A stretch of DNA of 64,000 nt from contig JADANN010000018.1 in assembly GCA_018806985.1 (NCBI GenBank), positions 1,954,501 to 2,018,500 of the forward strand. Reading direction: 5' to 3'. Within the stretch, counting starts at the first letter, position 1; every line of letters starts with the position of its first letter. The stretch is from Angiostrongylus vasorum. Taxonomy: Eukaryota; Nematoda; Chromadorea; Rhabditida; Metastrongylidae. Below are positions 22,938 to 33,105 of this stretch, in pieces. The notes under the pieces were generated by a model. The model did not search any database and was not told the DNA's origin. It saw nothing but the letters and a program-made list of their open reading frames with translations. The position numbers and the translations under genes are program-made.

Positions 22938-23099
22938 TTGACAGCCTTCTTTCCGAACCAAACAGACATTGTTGGGAACACGGAGCTAGAAGTGCTGCAC
23001 AAAAAGATACCCTCGATTTCGGTTTTTCGGTTTGTTGAAGCGACGTTGCAGGAATCTCTCGAAATGGTTAAATGTTTCGTTATTTCGAGGGACAATGAA
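22938..23099 (+). CDS. Exon 3 of 3 seen, unrecognised multi-exon gene
   Basis: 54 codons between a long pyrimidine tract acceptor (TTTTTTTTCATTGTCAG) and donor GAA then GTAAGT, phase 0 at both ends. It reads LTAFFPNQTDIVGNTELEVL, then SVFRFVEATLQESLEMVKCF. The mixed charged and hydrophobic pattern is ordinary globular protein. Together with the exons at 16464 and 18142 it forms one open frame. The intron before it is 4.75 kb and full of transposon debris. No following exon is certain; the phase-0 terminal exon at 28943 is possible, although a separate secreted-protein gene lies between. Confidence 0.5.
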
Positions 23100-23792
23100 G
23101 TAAGTCGTCGCTTTCATTATAATAATAATGTCCACCAGTGACGTAGCGTGAAGAGCACGATTGTTTGGAAATTTGTAGTTCTGTTGAAGTAATTGTGAAA
23201 TCATGATTATTCCCACACTTTTTTCGTTCCTCTCCACTGAGTGACTACCCATGCAGTGTTTATCAGTTGTTCTTTCTAGAAGTGAAATCGCAACGAGGTA
23301 TCATGTTGTCGAGTACACTGATTTCCTTCTCTTGTAGTTCTTATCGCGGTACGTACCGCAAGTGGAGATGGGATTCATGAGGATCAGATTGCCTAGTTTT
23401 TTAGTGCTCTGTTGCTCTTGCTTCAATGGCTAGTGCCGCTCCATAACTAACAGCAATAGTGGTTTTTACATGGTAAAACTTGATCGTTTGATTAAATTTG
23501 GTCTAACCTTTTCAAGGCTCAGTGTCATTCGACCGTGCGCATCGAAATCAAGATGTACGGTCAGCAAGTCTGAGCCAGAGTCACGACGGAGTGGTTTCTT
23601 GGGATTATCTTTCTATTGTTTACCTCCCTTGCACTTTTTTTCCATGTTCTCTCTATCTTCTACATATCCACTACGTTATTCTATGGATATTCTTGGACAC
23701 GGCTTGAGTATGATGAAAAAACTCGGCCGTCATCTAACCATGATGTTATTATTTATATATGCTTATGTACTGATCCTGTTGAGCTGATCCGT

Positions 23793-23853
23793 GGTTAGTA
23801 TGGTTGTCGTTGTTGTTGTTCTTGTTGTTGTTGTCGTCGTTGTTGTTTTTGTT

Positions 23854-23888
<35 letters not shown>

Positions 23889-23933
23889 CGTTATTGCTGT
23901 TGCTGTTGTTGTTATTGTTGTTGTTGTTGTTGC

Positions 23934-23994
<61 letters not shown>

Positions 23995-23998
23995 GTCA

Positions 23999-24031
<33 letters not shown>

Positions 24032-24191
24032 CGATGAGTCCCACCGGTAAAATAACGACTCTGAGGAGAGCGAAATCGTCGAAACATCAGCCATCTACCA
24101 ACAACACCAACAACAACAACAACGACAATCAACAACAACAACAACAACGACAACGACAACGACAACAACAACAACGACAACAACAACAACG

Positions 24192-24246
<55 letters not shown>

Positions 24247-24301
24247 CGACAACGACAACGACAACAACAACAACAACAATAACAACAACGATAACGACAA
24301 C
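23793..24301. repeat. (GTT)n and (AAC)n inverted trinucleotide arrays
   Basis: A left arm of GTT/GTC units (about 23793-24030) and a right arm of AAC/GAC units (about 24103-24301) are complementary. They are separated by about 70 bp of unique sequence containing a hammerhead-like motif. Frames through it (poly-Leu, poly-Gln, poly-Asn, up to 189 codons) are artefacts of the repeat. Confidence 0.9.
24057..24092 (+). ncRNA. Hammerhead-like motif e, between the trinucleotide arms
   Basis: It reads CUCUGAGGA-GAGCGAAAUCGUC-GAAACAUCAGCC. The CUGANGA box (N = G), a short helix II, GAAAC and a UC cleavage dinucleotide are all in place, while helix I is weak (CU/AG). It is the plus-strand centre of the trinucleotide palindrome. 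Confidence 0.5.
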
Positions 24302-24654
24302 TTAAACCAACCTCGCATCGGCTCAACAAGATCAGGTTATAAAATCATATAAATAAATACACCAACTATTTATTCCAAAAGTTGGTCTTTTGAATTATGA
24401 TGTTGTTATCTTACCGCATAGTTTTGAGTGATAGTTGAAGGAGATTTCTGTGTCTCTTTCATGTTCTTCATGCTAACGATTCCATTGCACAATCCAAAAT
24501 GGCTTTATGCAAGTACAGCTGACAACACCTATCAATGAACCAGCCCCACTATAAAATCTATGTTCGATGAGCCATCCATCCACAACAAAAAAGTAGTTAA
24601 GATGTTTTGTGACTAAAAGGTAATGCATCTACATGAAATTTTTTTACTTTTATT

Positions 24655-24992
24655 TTATTTGATCTGTCTTCACGTCTACTCTGCGGATACCAGCATTTCT
24701 GACATTCGATTCGTTTCCTCGCATCCATTGTCCACGAAGGTTGCTTGAGGATTGTCCTTTCTTGTTGAATGTTGTAGTAGAATGCTGGTCGAGCAATTCT
24801 CACTGGAGTCCTGTGATAGCCGAGCTGGAACGTTCCCATTTGGACTGCAGAGAGTGATTTTTTCCTAAACAAGTCTGGTACCAATTTCACGACCACAGAG
24901 GGAGGAGAGGCTTGGTTGGCCTGCAGTGGAATGGAACTAGCAACATGCTCTTGATGATGGACATTACTACCACTGTACTATCCGCCTCCCTA
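24655..24992 (-). repeat. tRNA-derived SINE family A, copy 3
   Basis: Minus-strand copy with TGTCTTCACGTCTACTCTGC, GCATCCATTGTCCACGAAGG and the tRNA-like head near 24900-24990. An AAATAAAATAAAAG tail is seen on the minus strand. Confidence 0.8.
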
Positions 24993-25499
24993 AAAAATCT
25001 GCGCAAAAAATATTAAAATGAAAGCAGTGTTGGTAAAGCATGTGCACTAAATAACTGTTAAAATATTAACGGTCCAACCCTTTCGCTAGTTCGCCCATTT
25101 GTTCCTTGCTGGCCCATGGGACGGCGTCTCGTTGGAGCTCACTTGAGGTGCGCAGTGAAATGAAGATGCATGATGATGAAAGGCTTAATACAATGGCACA
25201 CAGAACTGTCTTCTAAACCTTTACGCAGGATTTTTTCTGTCATAGTGATCTTGAATAGTAATGTCATCAGTTCTAGTTGAAAACTTAGTACTAAAGATGG
25301 TACGCATTATATGAAGAAAACATTTGCATATGAACCTGGAACTCCTTCGGCTAAGAGAGGTTAAATGGTTGACGTGAACGTTGAAATTAACGGTTAACAA
25401 TCCCAACAGCTTTGTGTAGTGAGTAACTAGTACACAACAAAAACTGCTTTATTATTAATACAGTAATCTATCACATCTTTTTTTTATTTTTTATTTTTG

Positions 25500-25855
25500 T
25501 GTGACCCGTCTTCATGTCTACTGTGTGGATCCTAGCACTTCTTCACATGCAATTCGTTTCCTCGCACCCATAGTCCACGAAGATCCTCCAACTTTTACGT
25601 GTGCGTTCGTTTGCTGCTTGAGGATTTCTATCTCTTGAACGCCATAGAAAGCTGGTCGAACAATTCTCCCTGGAGAATTGCTCAGATAGCCGGGCTGGAG
25701 CGTTACCAACTAAATTGCGGATAGTGATCTTTCCAAAACAAGTCCGGTACCCCCGACCCCGGAGGGATGAGAGACTTGGTTGGCCTCGAGTTCAATGGAA
25801 CTAGCAGGACGCTCTTGATGATGGACATCACTGCCACTGAGCTATCCACCCCTGT
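25500..25855 (-). repeat. tRNA-derived SINE family A, copy 4
   Basis: Same family and orientation as the copy 500 bp to the left, with an A/T-rich tail at 25470-25500. The pair may reflect tandem insertion preference. Confidence 0.8.
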
Positions 25856-26184
25856 TTCCACATCTATTCTCAAAAATGACTGCTTTTTTCCACGGATGGA
25901 AGTCTCGCAATGAAGGAAGGGATTTTCTAAGTACTTTGCAGTCGCTGAACAGTTTAGGTGCAGTAAAAATTTGCAAAACGGTTCAATTATTTTCTCAGTT
26001 CGTGCTTGGATTGAGTTTTGACTCTAGAGTGATCGTTTTTTAGTCGGATGTCTGAGACTTTTCAGGAACACTTTCCTTTCCATCCCAGTTCAGTTTCAGT
26101 TGCCGTTTTTTTTATGTTTCGTATTTCATACATGTTATTTTCTGCATTTCTTCTCTGAACATGCACTCCTTGCCTTGCGAAAAA

Positions 26185-26199
26185 TTTTTTACGTTACAG
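26185..26199 (+). promoter_or_regulatory. Probable spliced-leader trans-splice acceptor
   Basis: TTTTTTACGTTACAG lies five bases before the ATG of a signal-peptide gene, with no plausible 5' exon joined to it. Spliced-leader addition close to the ATG is the norm in nematodes. Confidence 0.5.
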
Positions 26200-26204
26200 A
26201 TAAG

Positions 26205-27008
26205 ATGAAAGGAAATTATTCGGTGCTTTGGGTGTTTGTTATTATCGTGCAGCTGTCGTTGGCATATACCAACTACATTCCAGGTTTCTTATTTAATATA
26301 ACCAGTTTTGCATCAAGCCAAAGCGAAATAGTGGTAGCTATCCGTGACTTGTCGTTTATAAGCAATTAGATATATCATATTTATCTTAGATTCAATAACA
26401 CTAGAACGAGAAATCAAACCCGAATGGGAGGATCTCGTACGGGCATTGAGAAAACAAACTCCGTCAGTAAGTTTCTCGAGCGTTTTCGACGAAATACACG
26501 ACTTTATGTCACCAAACCTAAACGATCAAAGCATTCGGTGCTGTTTGTGAACCTAGGGCGCGGGATCGAGGCCGTGTGTACTGCGGGACGCCTCTGACCA
26601 CTGTGCCATACGCGCTGTTGTCACCGACATGTAGCTCCGCTAATCACTTAACCATCAAGCGACTCCTGTAAAGGCCACTGAGATATTCTCCCGTTAAAAT
26701 CGCTCTCAAGGCTGAGCAGTGACTTGCGCTTGTCGACGAACATAAGACCCTTTAAATTTTCAGTTTATTTTTGCGGTATTTTCGAGACAATTGTGAAACA
26801 CGTGCCCCTCCCTAACCTTTCTTGTAAACTTCATCGTTTTTTTGTTTGAATCTAAGTGTTTGATACACCACATGCACAAATGAGTCTGTATCTGTAGGGT
26901 AAGTCAAATCGATTCAGTGAAGATGAAGAACTCATGTTATTAATTCACTTAACTTCGGAACAAGTTTTCAAAGCTTTCACGACCATGCGCATTGATTTCG
27001 ATACATAG
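26205..27008 (+). CDS. Small secreted protein, three exons
   Basis: Exons are 26205-26283, 26390-26466 and 26898-27008, predicting 88 residues. Exon 1 encodes a clear signal peptide (MKGNYSVLWVFVIIVQLSLA, cleavage probably just after). Its donor CAG-GTTTCT splits an Asp codon, completed by acceptor TTATCTTAG. Exon 2 (ITLEREIKPEWEDLVRALRK) ends at donor TCA-GTAAGT in phase 0. Exon 3 opens after TATCTGTAG and runs GKSNRFSEDEELMLLIHLTS to a TAG after MRIDFDT. Introns are 106 and 431 bp; the second holds a SINE fragment. There are no cysteines in the mature part, which is acidic and amphipathic. The third exon is the weakest call, because exon 2 could also join the phase-0 exon at 28943. The family is not recognised; a secreted parasite protein is an inference from the signal peptide. 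Confidence 0.55.
26540..26650 (-). repeat. SINE family D fragment in intron
   Basis: On the minus strand GCGTATGGCACAGTGGTCAG (A-box) and CGGCCTCGATCCCGC (B-box) are at tRNA spacing, but the body is missing. Confidence 0.5.
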
Positions 27009-27689
27009 GCTGCAGTGGGTTTCGGATCACACATCTTAATTTCAATGCCCACGCTTTTTTCTGGTCTATTTCGCAACATATCTTCTTGCCACCCTTTTCC
27101 TAGACACTTGACAGCTTGTCGAACAGAGATTTCATACTGGGGTCGACCCATGGATAGGTATTGTTATTGAGACGTGCCTGAAAAAGGCCGTTTTCGGACG
27201 GTGGAATGGAATCAGTGGATATGGAAAGAATGAAGGAGACACAGATATGGTCTTCAACTATCATAAAAAACCATGAGCAAGGTTAATAATACCGTGGTTA
27301 GATAATGGACGAATTTTTTTTTCCATCACACACAAGAGCTAGATCACATTTAACAGGTGTCCAAGGACATGGGAACATTCATAGAAGAACATCGCGGATA
27401 CGTAGAAGATTGAGAGACCAGGATATCTTATCTATCTATATCTTAAAAAACGGAATAATAGAACGACAGCCCTAAGAGAGAGGGGCGCTGGGCCTCTTGA
27501 AATGTCTCAAGGAAAGTACCTCTTCATTTAATCGCGCATTTCGATCGTGCTCCAATGACACATGGTTTGATGGCCGTCATACGCGAAAATGGCTGCTGTC
27601 GCAAAACGGTTAAACAGCGACCTAAATTCACGAATAAGCTTACTTTCGATTTGCGCACACTTCTCTTTAGAACTAGCTTCATTCGCATG
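27009..27689. other. No recognised feature
   Basis: A minus-strand frame at 26945-27151 overlaps the last exon of the secreted-protein gene and has no splice support. The rest is AT-rich with a short TATCTATC stretch near 27430. Confidence 0.35.
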
Positions 27690-28015
27690 AGGTAATCCAA
27701 TGGGACAAAATGTTGTATTTACATGAAAACATAATTTGCTATCGTCCTTTCCGGGGAGTAACGCGTTCACCACCACACCATGCGAGTCCTTCGTTTCGAA
27801 AAAAAAGATCGATAGAACTAGCTGAGAGACAGGCGAAACGAAGGACCCGCATGGTGTGGTGGTGAACGCGTTACTTCCCGGAAAGGACAATAGCGCGTTC
27901 GTTCCCCACCGCAGACACCTGCGGTCCCAGAGTTTTGCAAATATCTCAGCTTCGTTGAAGTTATATTTCGCATTATACCCTGCCATTAAAAAGAGTAGGC
28001 AGTAAACAAAAAAGG
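27690..28015. repeat. Fused inverted pair of SINE-C copies
   Basis: A minus-strand fragment (about 27690-27798) is joined to a plus-strand copy (27800-28015) by an eight-base A run. The pair shares the A-box region GGTGTGGTGGTGAACGCG in opposite orientation and forms a near-perfect hairpin at 27739-27893. Confidence 0.8.
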
Positions 28016-28752
28016 TTAAAATTGTGATAATTTGCTATCATCGATTATAGTTTCCGAAGCGAATTTTACGATTATAACAGCTGGTGAAGAAGAATCCTGA
28101 TTGGCATGACCTCGGATGGACGTGGGGACGTCGAAAGTAAGAGCATGGAACTCAACACAGTTATATGCAGCACCAATCCTGACCACACCACCACAGAATG
28201 CACTTTCCGCACTAAGTTCTCCCTACATTTACGATCAAACCCTCTGTCATTCGTTTTCCAATTTCTACATACCAGCAAAATATATTGCTTATTCACGTTT
28301 TCTGGATAGTAAACACATCAATGACTTAGACATTTCTGGATGACCATAAGAAGTAAAAAATTAATATAAATTTCTACATTTTAAACTCTGACACAGCGCC
28401 GTGCCTAATATGCCTCGATATTGAGCTAACAATGAAACCGCTGTCAACGAATGGGGATGACTTCATAACAGAACAACCCTGATTTGAAAAAGTGTTGCTG
28501 AGAAATTCTGTCTACTAGGTTAATGTAAATCTGCGCTAAATAATATTGGACTTGTTGAAGAATACAGCGACTTGGTTGGGTCGTATTCTATAATAAAACA
28601 AGATTGAAATCTTATTCTCACTAGAAGTGGGTAAAGTTTTTTTTAGATACAAAGAACGTTTTCGGCAACGAATTTCACTTAGTCTCGGCATGGGTTATCA
28701 AAAGCTCGCTGTATTTGCAAGCTTACAGGAGACTACGATTAGACTTCACTGT
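28016..28752. other. No recognised feature
   Basis: Overlapping frames at 28072-28343 lack splice support. No repeat family recognised. Confidence 0.35.
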
Positions 28753-28791
28753 GGTTAACACTTCGGCAGAGTCGCCTTCGTCAGAGCCGCG
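28753..28791 (-). ncRNA. Hammerhead-like motif f
   Basis: On the minus strand CGGCU-CUGACGA-AGGCGACUCUGCC-GAAGUGUUAACC. The CUGANGA box is intact and helix II is GGC/GCC, but the fourth base of GAAA is G. The flanking downstream sequence resembles the centre of the 6.7 kb mini-element. Confidence 0.45.
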
Positions 28792-28942
28792 ACGACTTAT
28801 GTCGGCAGTTGTTTCTTCTTGCGATGTGATCTTCGTATTCTAAGCATCGAGTGAAATCCGGCAGAATGGGCCACCGCAAGAATGAAGTAACGTCACCCAG
28901 CACTATTACACTCTTGTTTGCCGTGAATTCTCTCCTTTTCAG

Positions 28943-29056
28943 ATAACAGTGTTAAAAAGCTTGCGAGAACTGCGCGTAGTTCAGGTGTTCTACCTTTATG
29001 GAACCCCAGTTGGGATGTTGACCATGACGACGTACCTCTCCAACTTCGTCATATGA
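28943..29056 (+). CDS. Candidate terminal exon
   Basis: It follows a strong acceptor (TTCTCTCCTTTTCAG), starts in phase 0 and runs 37 codons (ITVLKSLRELRVVQVFYLYG, then MLTMTTYLSNFVI) to a TGA. It could close either the plus-strand gene with exons at 16464-23099 or a form of the 26205 gene, since both end an exon in phase 0. A weak internal donor (CAG-GTGTTC) exists. No family recognised. Confidence 0.35.
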   Translation: MTVLKSLRELRVVQVFYLYGTPVGMLTMTTYLSNFVI

Positions 29057-29639
29057 GCAGTTTTTAATTAGCAAGAGTGCTCAGTGGTCATTTCTTCAAG
29101 GAAACAAGCAATTATAATATGTGTCGATAAGAAAAAAGCTTCCATACGAGTTTGCAACTGAAAGCCCAGGGTTCCTACGCATATTAAACGATGTTTCTGC
29201 TACTACGTTATCCACACTTCGTTTCCTTCATTTATGCACTCAGTAAATTTTTTTTGTGTAACAATAAAAATGCAGTTATACCCTTTGGGAAGCGGAGAGT
29301 AGACACGAGGCTAATATCCAGTTTGGCACGTTTGGATCGGTATTTCTCAATAAATCACATTTTCTACGGTCTTCTGCAAGAGCTGTGCAATTACGACACT
29401 TAGAGCTTGGTAGGACTCGTAGAAGTGCGTCGGAACGCGAAATGGACTTAGATAACAACGTATTTGATTCTTTTCCGTTAAGCTTCACTTTAGAAACTTG
29501 AAGTTTAAGCTCATTTCATCGTAAGCAAATTGCTCGCAAAAAATAAATACTGTGCCGCCTTTTCCGCCGTGGGATGTTCCCTTGACGCCTTCCTACCGCA
29601 TGTTCTTGGTCGGGTGTCAGTTTAGTTTGTCATACTATA

Positions 29640-30042
29640 CGTGATACTTGGCACTTGAACGGTCCCGGTCCGTCCTCACTGGTTGTGCGAGCTTCAGCAT
29701 AATCTCCATTTCTCGGAGATTTGCTGGCCAAAACATTGTGGTTTGCTGGAATCCCGAGCTCAGCCTGGCCAAAGTCTCCACCGATCTTCACCACCACAGG
29801 CAGTCACAGTCTTAGTGGATCACAGGGAGATTTGCAACCATGCGACTTTGATACCAGGACGATGATGAATCCTGGTATTGGTTTACTCTTAGCTAGGCTT
29901 TCTGATAAAACGCCGGACACCTTCTGAGCCTAGGAGACCCTGAAAAGGGAACGAATCTCTCCACTGTACATCGCATTTCGACACCCAGGAACACCTCCCA
30001 CCCACGGTTAGACGGTAAACCGCTGGGAGGTGTCACACTATA
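29640..30042 (+). repeat. Dispersed repeat family B, copy 4
   Basis: A good plus-strand copy including TTCTCGGAGATTTGCTGGCC, TTTGATACCAGGACGATG and CACCCAGGAACACCTCCCAC. It is inserted in segmental-duplication copy 1 only. Confidence 0.75.
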
Positions 30043-30281
30043 CTGCTTGTTATTTGAGGAACCCGGTTGTTCAACGAAACAATTACTCCTCTTCTAATAG
30101 CAAATACTTCCCCCTTATTTAACAAACAATGAATGAGACTTGAAAAGCACAGCTCGGAAGGAACGTTGAGTGACATGTAAGTCGCATAAGCTGCTTTTTA
30201 GCTTTCTTTTCCACAACACAATTGTATAAATAAAAAAACGTATTGGCCCATTGACAAGCGCGCATAACGTGATTTCAGTCT

Positions 30282-30809
30282 TTACTTGGTCACTATCGCA
30301 TTTTTCAGGGCTGCAATTACTTCAGCCGGGTGTTCACTGCAGTCGTTCCTTAGGATAAGGCTCTCCGCAGTTGCTTCGAGCAGAATCCCTTCGAGTGGAG
30401 CATCGCACGAACGCCGGCCAGAGTAAAGATTTCTAACAACCTCGTATAAGCCTTTAGCTAACTGGTATATTGATTCTGCTTACATGAAGAGAACCAAGAA
30501 GCGAGCTCCAGTTTTGAAGGTCCGAGCAAACTCGCGTCTTCGTCACCTTCCTAGACTTCTTTTTAGTCTACGATAGAATGTGCCAGTATGCTTCAGATTA
30601 CCGAGCTATCTACAAAAACTGTTCCTCTTACCCATTTACTCACAAGTCAACATATTGTTCTATGTTCTTCCTTAACTACATTTCATCAACTAACTTTTTG
30701 AAAACGACTCAACAGTACCTTTATTCATGATTTGGTCACTTGAAAGTTGACTCTCTGGGGCTGACGAAATGGTGAGCAGGAGTACATAGAAATGCGATAA
30801 ATGCGACAT
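30282..30809 (-). CDS. Small secreted protein, two exons (paralog 1)
   Basis: Exon 1 (30719-30809) encodes a signal peptide, MSHLSHFYVLLLTISSAPES, then QLSSDQIMNK, and ends at donor AAAG-GTACTG in phase 1. Exon 2 (30282-30475) completes a Glu codon and reads SIYQLAKGLYEVVRNLYSGR, then CDAPLEGILLEATAESLILR, then NDCSEHPAEVIAALKNAIVT and K before TAA. The predicted protein is 94 residues, with two cysteines in the mature part and an amphipathic helical look. The ATG lies four bases from a GGATTTTCAG acceptor, so the mRNA is probably trans-spliced. The acceptor of exon 2 (TAAGCAG) lacks a pyrimidine tract and is the weakest point. A paralog sits at 53611-54520 in the duplicated segment. The function is unknown. 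Confidence 0.55.
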
Positions 30810-30813
30810 GAAG

Positions 30814-30823
30814 CTGAAAATCC
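30814..30823 (-). promoter_or_regulatory. Probable trans-splice acceptor, paralog 1
   Basis: GGATTTTCAG then CTTC and ATG on the minus strand. It is conserved in the duplicate (GTATTTTCAG then TTTC and ATG), which supports function before duplication. Confidence 0.55.
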
Positions 30824-31539
30824 ATGTGCATGAAACTTCTGGCATATAAGTAATAGTAAGCACTGGAAGTTATGTAAACACAGCTAAACCTAAAAGAACG
30901 ATTGGGAACGCTCGACATTATGATCGTCAAGTGAAAAAATGCGCGACAGCCCAGTCTGAAAAAGTGGAGTAATACGCAAATTGCTTAGGGCAACCTCTAC
31001 GAATCTGAACAATATTCATTTGAGATGGCAAAGAACTTCACTTTGTATGCGAAGAGGCAACCTAGTGTGTAGATAAACAATCTCTCGGCTAAACTGATAG
31101 AATCTCTATTACCCTATTCATGACTAGAGAGCTAGATTCCAGCACTGCATTTGTGGGAATCGAGGTAAACATGGCGGCCTTTAAAGATGCAGTCTCTAGT
31201 TATCAAAAGAGCATTAGGTAACTAAGAAAGATAATTCGCAATTCAAACTTATGTCCACGATGAATGATGATCAGCGTTTCTCAATGTGCTAAAATGTTAA
31301 AATTAATGGTGAAAAGGCACATGATGCATCTTAAGGACAACTGCTGAAGAAGAGATATTGGCGATTGAATTCCGAAGGCTGTAATGTGCAAGAGAAAACA
31401 ACAATTTCCTTTTTCAAACCTTAAACAGAAGAAAATTCACAAGGAGATTTTTCACGATACAAGAATGAAGGGAAATTTTGCTAGAGCTAGTTTAAATAAT
31501 TTCTTTGCTTGATTCATTAAACCATTCTATTATCAGTGG

Positions 31540-31812
31540 TAGGGTAGGTGATACTGGTTGTCGCACGATGGTCAGAGGTGCTCTGTTATGCTCATGTGAT
31601 CGTTGGTTCGATCTCGTACCCCGAGCTCACTAAGCCTTTCATTTTTCCGGAGTAGGCAAATTTGTACCACACTAGTCCTGGAGGAGATAGCAACAGTTAT
31701 TTGATGCATCGGTAAGCCACCGCATGTCACTGATGTGCATTCGTGATCTAGTTGAAGGCGTGGAACACCACTCAGAGACTGATCAAGGTGTTTGGCGTTG
31801 ATCAATCCCTGA
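31540..31812 (+). repeat. SINE family D, copy 2
   Basis: It contains GTTGGTTCGATCTCGTACCC (B-box) and a weakly conserved A-box CACGATGGTCAGAGG, then TTTTTCCGGAGTAGGCAAAT and a family-specific CACCGCATGTCACTGATG. It matches the 14.94 kb copy over its whole length. Confidence 0.65.
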
Positions 31813-31819
31813 GTGCTTT

Positions 31820-32020
31820 ATTTGTTGCCTGCCATAATTTTTCACGGCAGGGTATGATGTGAAAATGATGCTGATGTACTTACAAAACTTAGGCTTCTGG
31901 CCAGATCGAACCGCAGTTAACCTTCAGCGGGGCTTGCGTGTTACAGACTGCACCACTGAGGCACTTTGCATTTCTCTCGGCTAGTTTTCTACCTACCATA
32001 ATGGACCGCGGAGAGGAATG
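31820..32020 (-). repeat. SINE family C, copy with the clearest promoter boxes
   Basis: On the minus strand AGTGCCTCAGTGGTGCAGTC (A-box) and AACTGCGGTTCGATCTGGCC (B-box) are at tRNA spacing. This is the best evidence here that family C is tRNA-derived. Confidence 0.75.
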
Positions 32021-32059
32021 CCTCGCTATCCCACTTGATCCAACACGATAGCTAAAACT

Positions 32060-32390
32060 AATATTTTGATGTGAGAGAGGCACATTACCCAGTGGACTGT
32101 GTACGGTTGATCTCCAAGTGAGACACTTGGTGTGCGGAAGGAGAATGGGACAATGGTTAGTGAGGCTAAAAGGTGAAAGCAAGGTGGCGGTTCGAACCTC
32201 TTCCTTCTCAGTCCAAGTGGGAAAGAACTAGTTTGGTTATCCCCAGGATTGCAAGAAGAGTCAACTCGACCAACACCTTACGACATTCATAAAGAGGATG
32301 AAATCCTTAAACAGCAGCCGAAGCAACACGTGGAATGTTCGACGACAGTTGTAGACGAAGAATGCGAAGAAAACAAATTTAATGCCAGAA
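32060..32390 (+). repeat. PLE 3' end piece followed by degenerate SINE A
   Basis: 32068-32125 (GAGAGGCACATTACCC...GATCTCC) matches the sequence that follows PLE frames elsewhere. 32125-32390 is a SINE A relative with GGGACAATGGTTAGTGAGG (A-box) and GCGGTTCGAACCTC (B-box). Confidence 0.5.
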
Positions 32391-32454
32391 GTACTTGAAT
32401 CAGCACATGTGATTGCGGTTCATACAAAGCAAATGTTAGAGTTGTGAAAAGAAT

Positions 32455-32790
32455 AAAATAAGGTAAAATGACAAAAGGTTAAGATTGTGATTTTTATTGC
32501 AGCTTCAGCTTAACTGGGTTCAACGCCAATTTGAGCTCTCCAGATCAACCCCGTTGACGAGTGAGTGCTGATGGCACTGGCAGGTAAAAATCTAGCTGAG
32601 AGAAGGGCAAAAACGAGGGACATGCATGGTGAGGTGGCGAACGCGTTAGCCCCCGGAAAGGGTAATAGCGTGTTCGATCCTCACCGCAGGCGTCTGTCGT
32701 CCGGAGTTGTGCAAATATTTCGGCATCATTCTGATTGTTTCACATAATGCCCTCCCGTGGAAATTGTAGTAGGCAGTAGAAAAAAATTGG
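32455..32790 (+). repeat. SINE family C copy
   Basis: Full-length plus-strand copy from TTGTGATTTTTATTGCAGCT to GTAGGCAGTAGAAAAAA, with GCGTGTTCGATCCTCACCG as B-box. Confidence 0.75.
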
Positions 32791-32959
32791 AAAAGCCATA
32801 CTTTCTCCACACACTTTTGTCGGGTAATAAAGGACAAAGCCTTAGATATTTGTCAATCCCTAATGGATTCGACTTCATCAAGTATTGTAGAGGAGGTTTA
32901 ATGTATTCCTTGCGCATACAGTGACTTGTGATGGTTTAGCAATGCATGAAGTCCGTGTT

Positions 32960-33105
32960 TATACCCTCTCAACACTCTGATAACAATCCGCTGATCCTAA
33001 AAGGATGCGAGCATTGGTAAATCTGAGGTACAGGTCTGAACCAACCCACGACTCTATGTGTACTACATAGCACATCTAACCACTCCGTAACACCCACCTC
33101 TGAAG
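32960..33105 (-). repeat. Degenerate SINE A head
   Basis: The minus strand shows GTGTTACGGAGTGGTTAG and GTTGGTTCAGACC as box-like elements with a decayed body. Confidence 0.45.

Larger units (their letters stand above)
29100..31080. repeat. Segmental duplication, copy 1
   Basis: Collinear with 52330-54800. Shared landmarks in order include ACGATGTTTCTGCTACTACG (29189), the TTTCATCGTA-AAATTGCT block (29515), the C-terminal exon of the minus-strand gene (30282-30475), its signal-peptide exon (30719-30809) and the TTTGTATGCGAAGAGGCAAC region (31045). Copy 1 has a family B repeat at 29640 that copy 2 lacks, and lacks the SINE present at 54.0 kb. Confidence 0.8.

Noticed and set aside
24031..24056. 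GATGAGTCCCACCGGTAAAA beside motif e, reminiscent of the GAUGAGUCC half of classical hammerheads
   Set aside because: It lacks the CU before GAUGAG and a proper GAAA after the stem; it may be chance next to the better motif at 24057.
23749..24329. Frames of up to 189 codons rich in Leu, Gln and Asn
   Set aside because: They are translations of the trinucleotide arrays in several frames and both strands; no unique coding sequence is involved.
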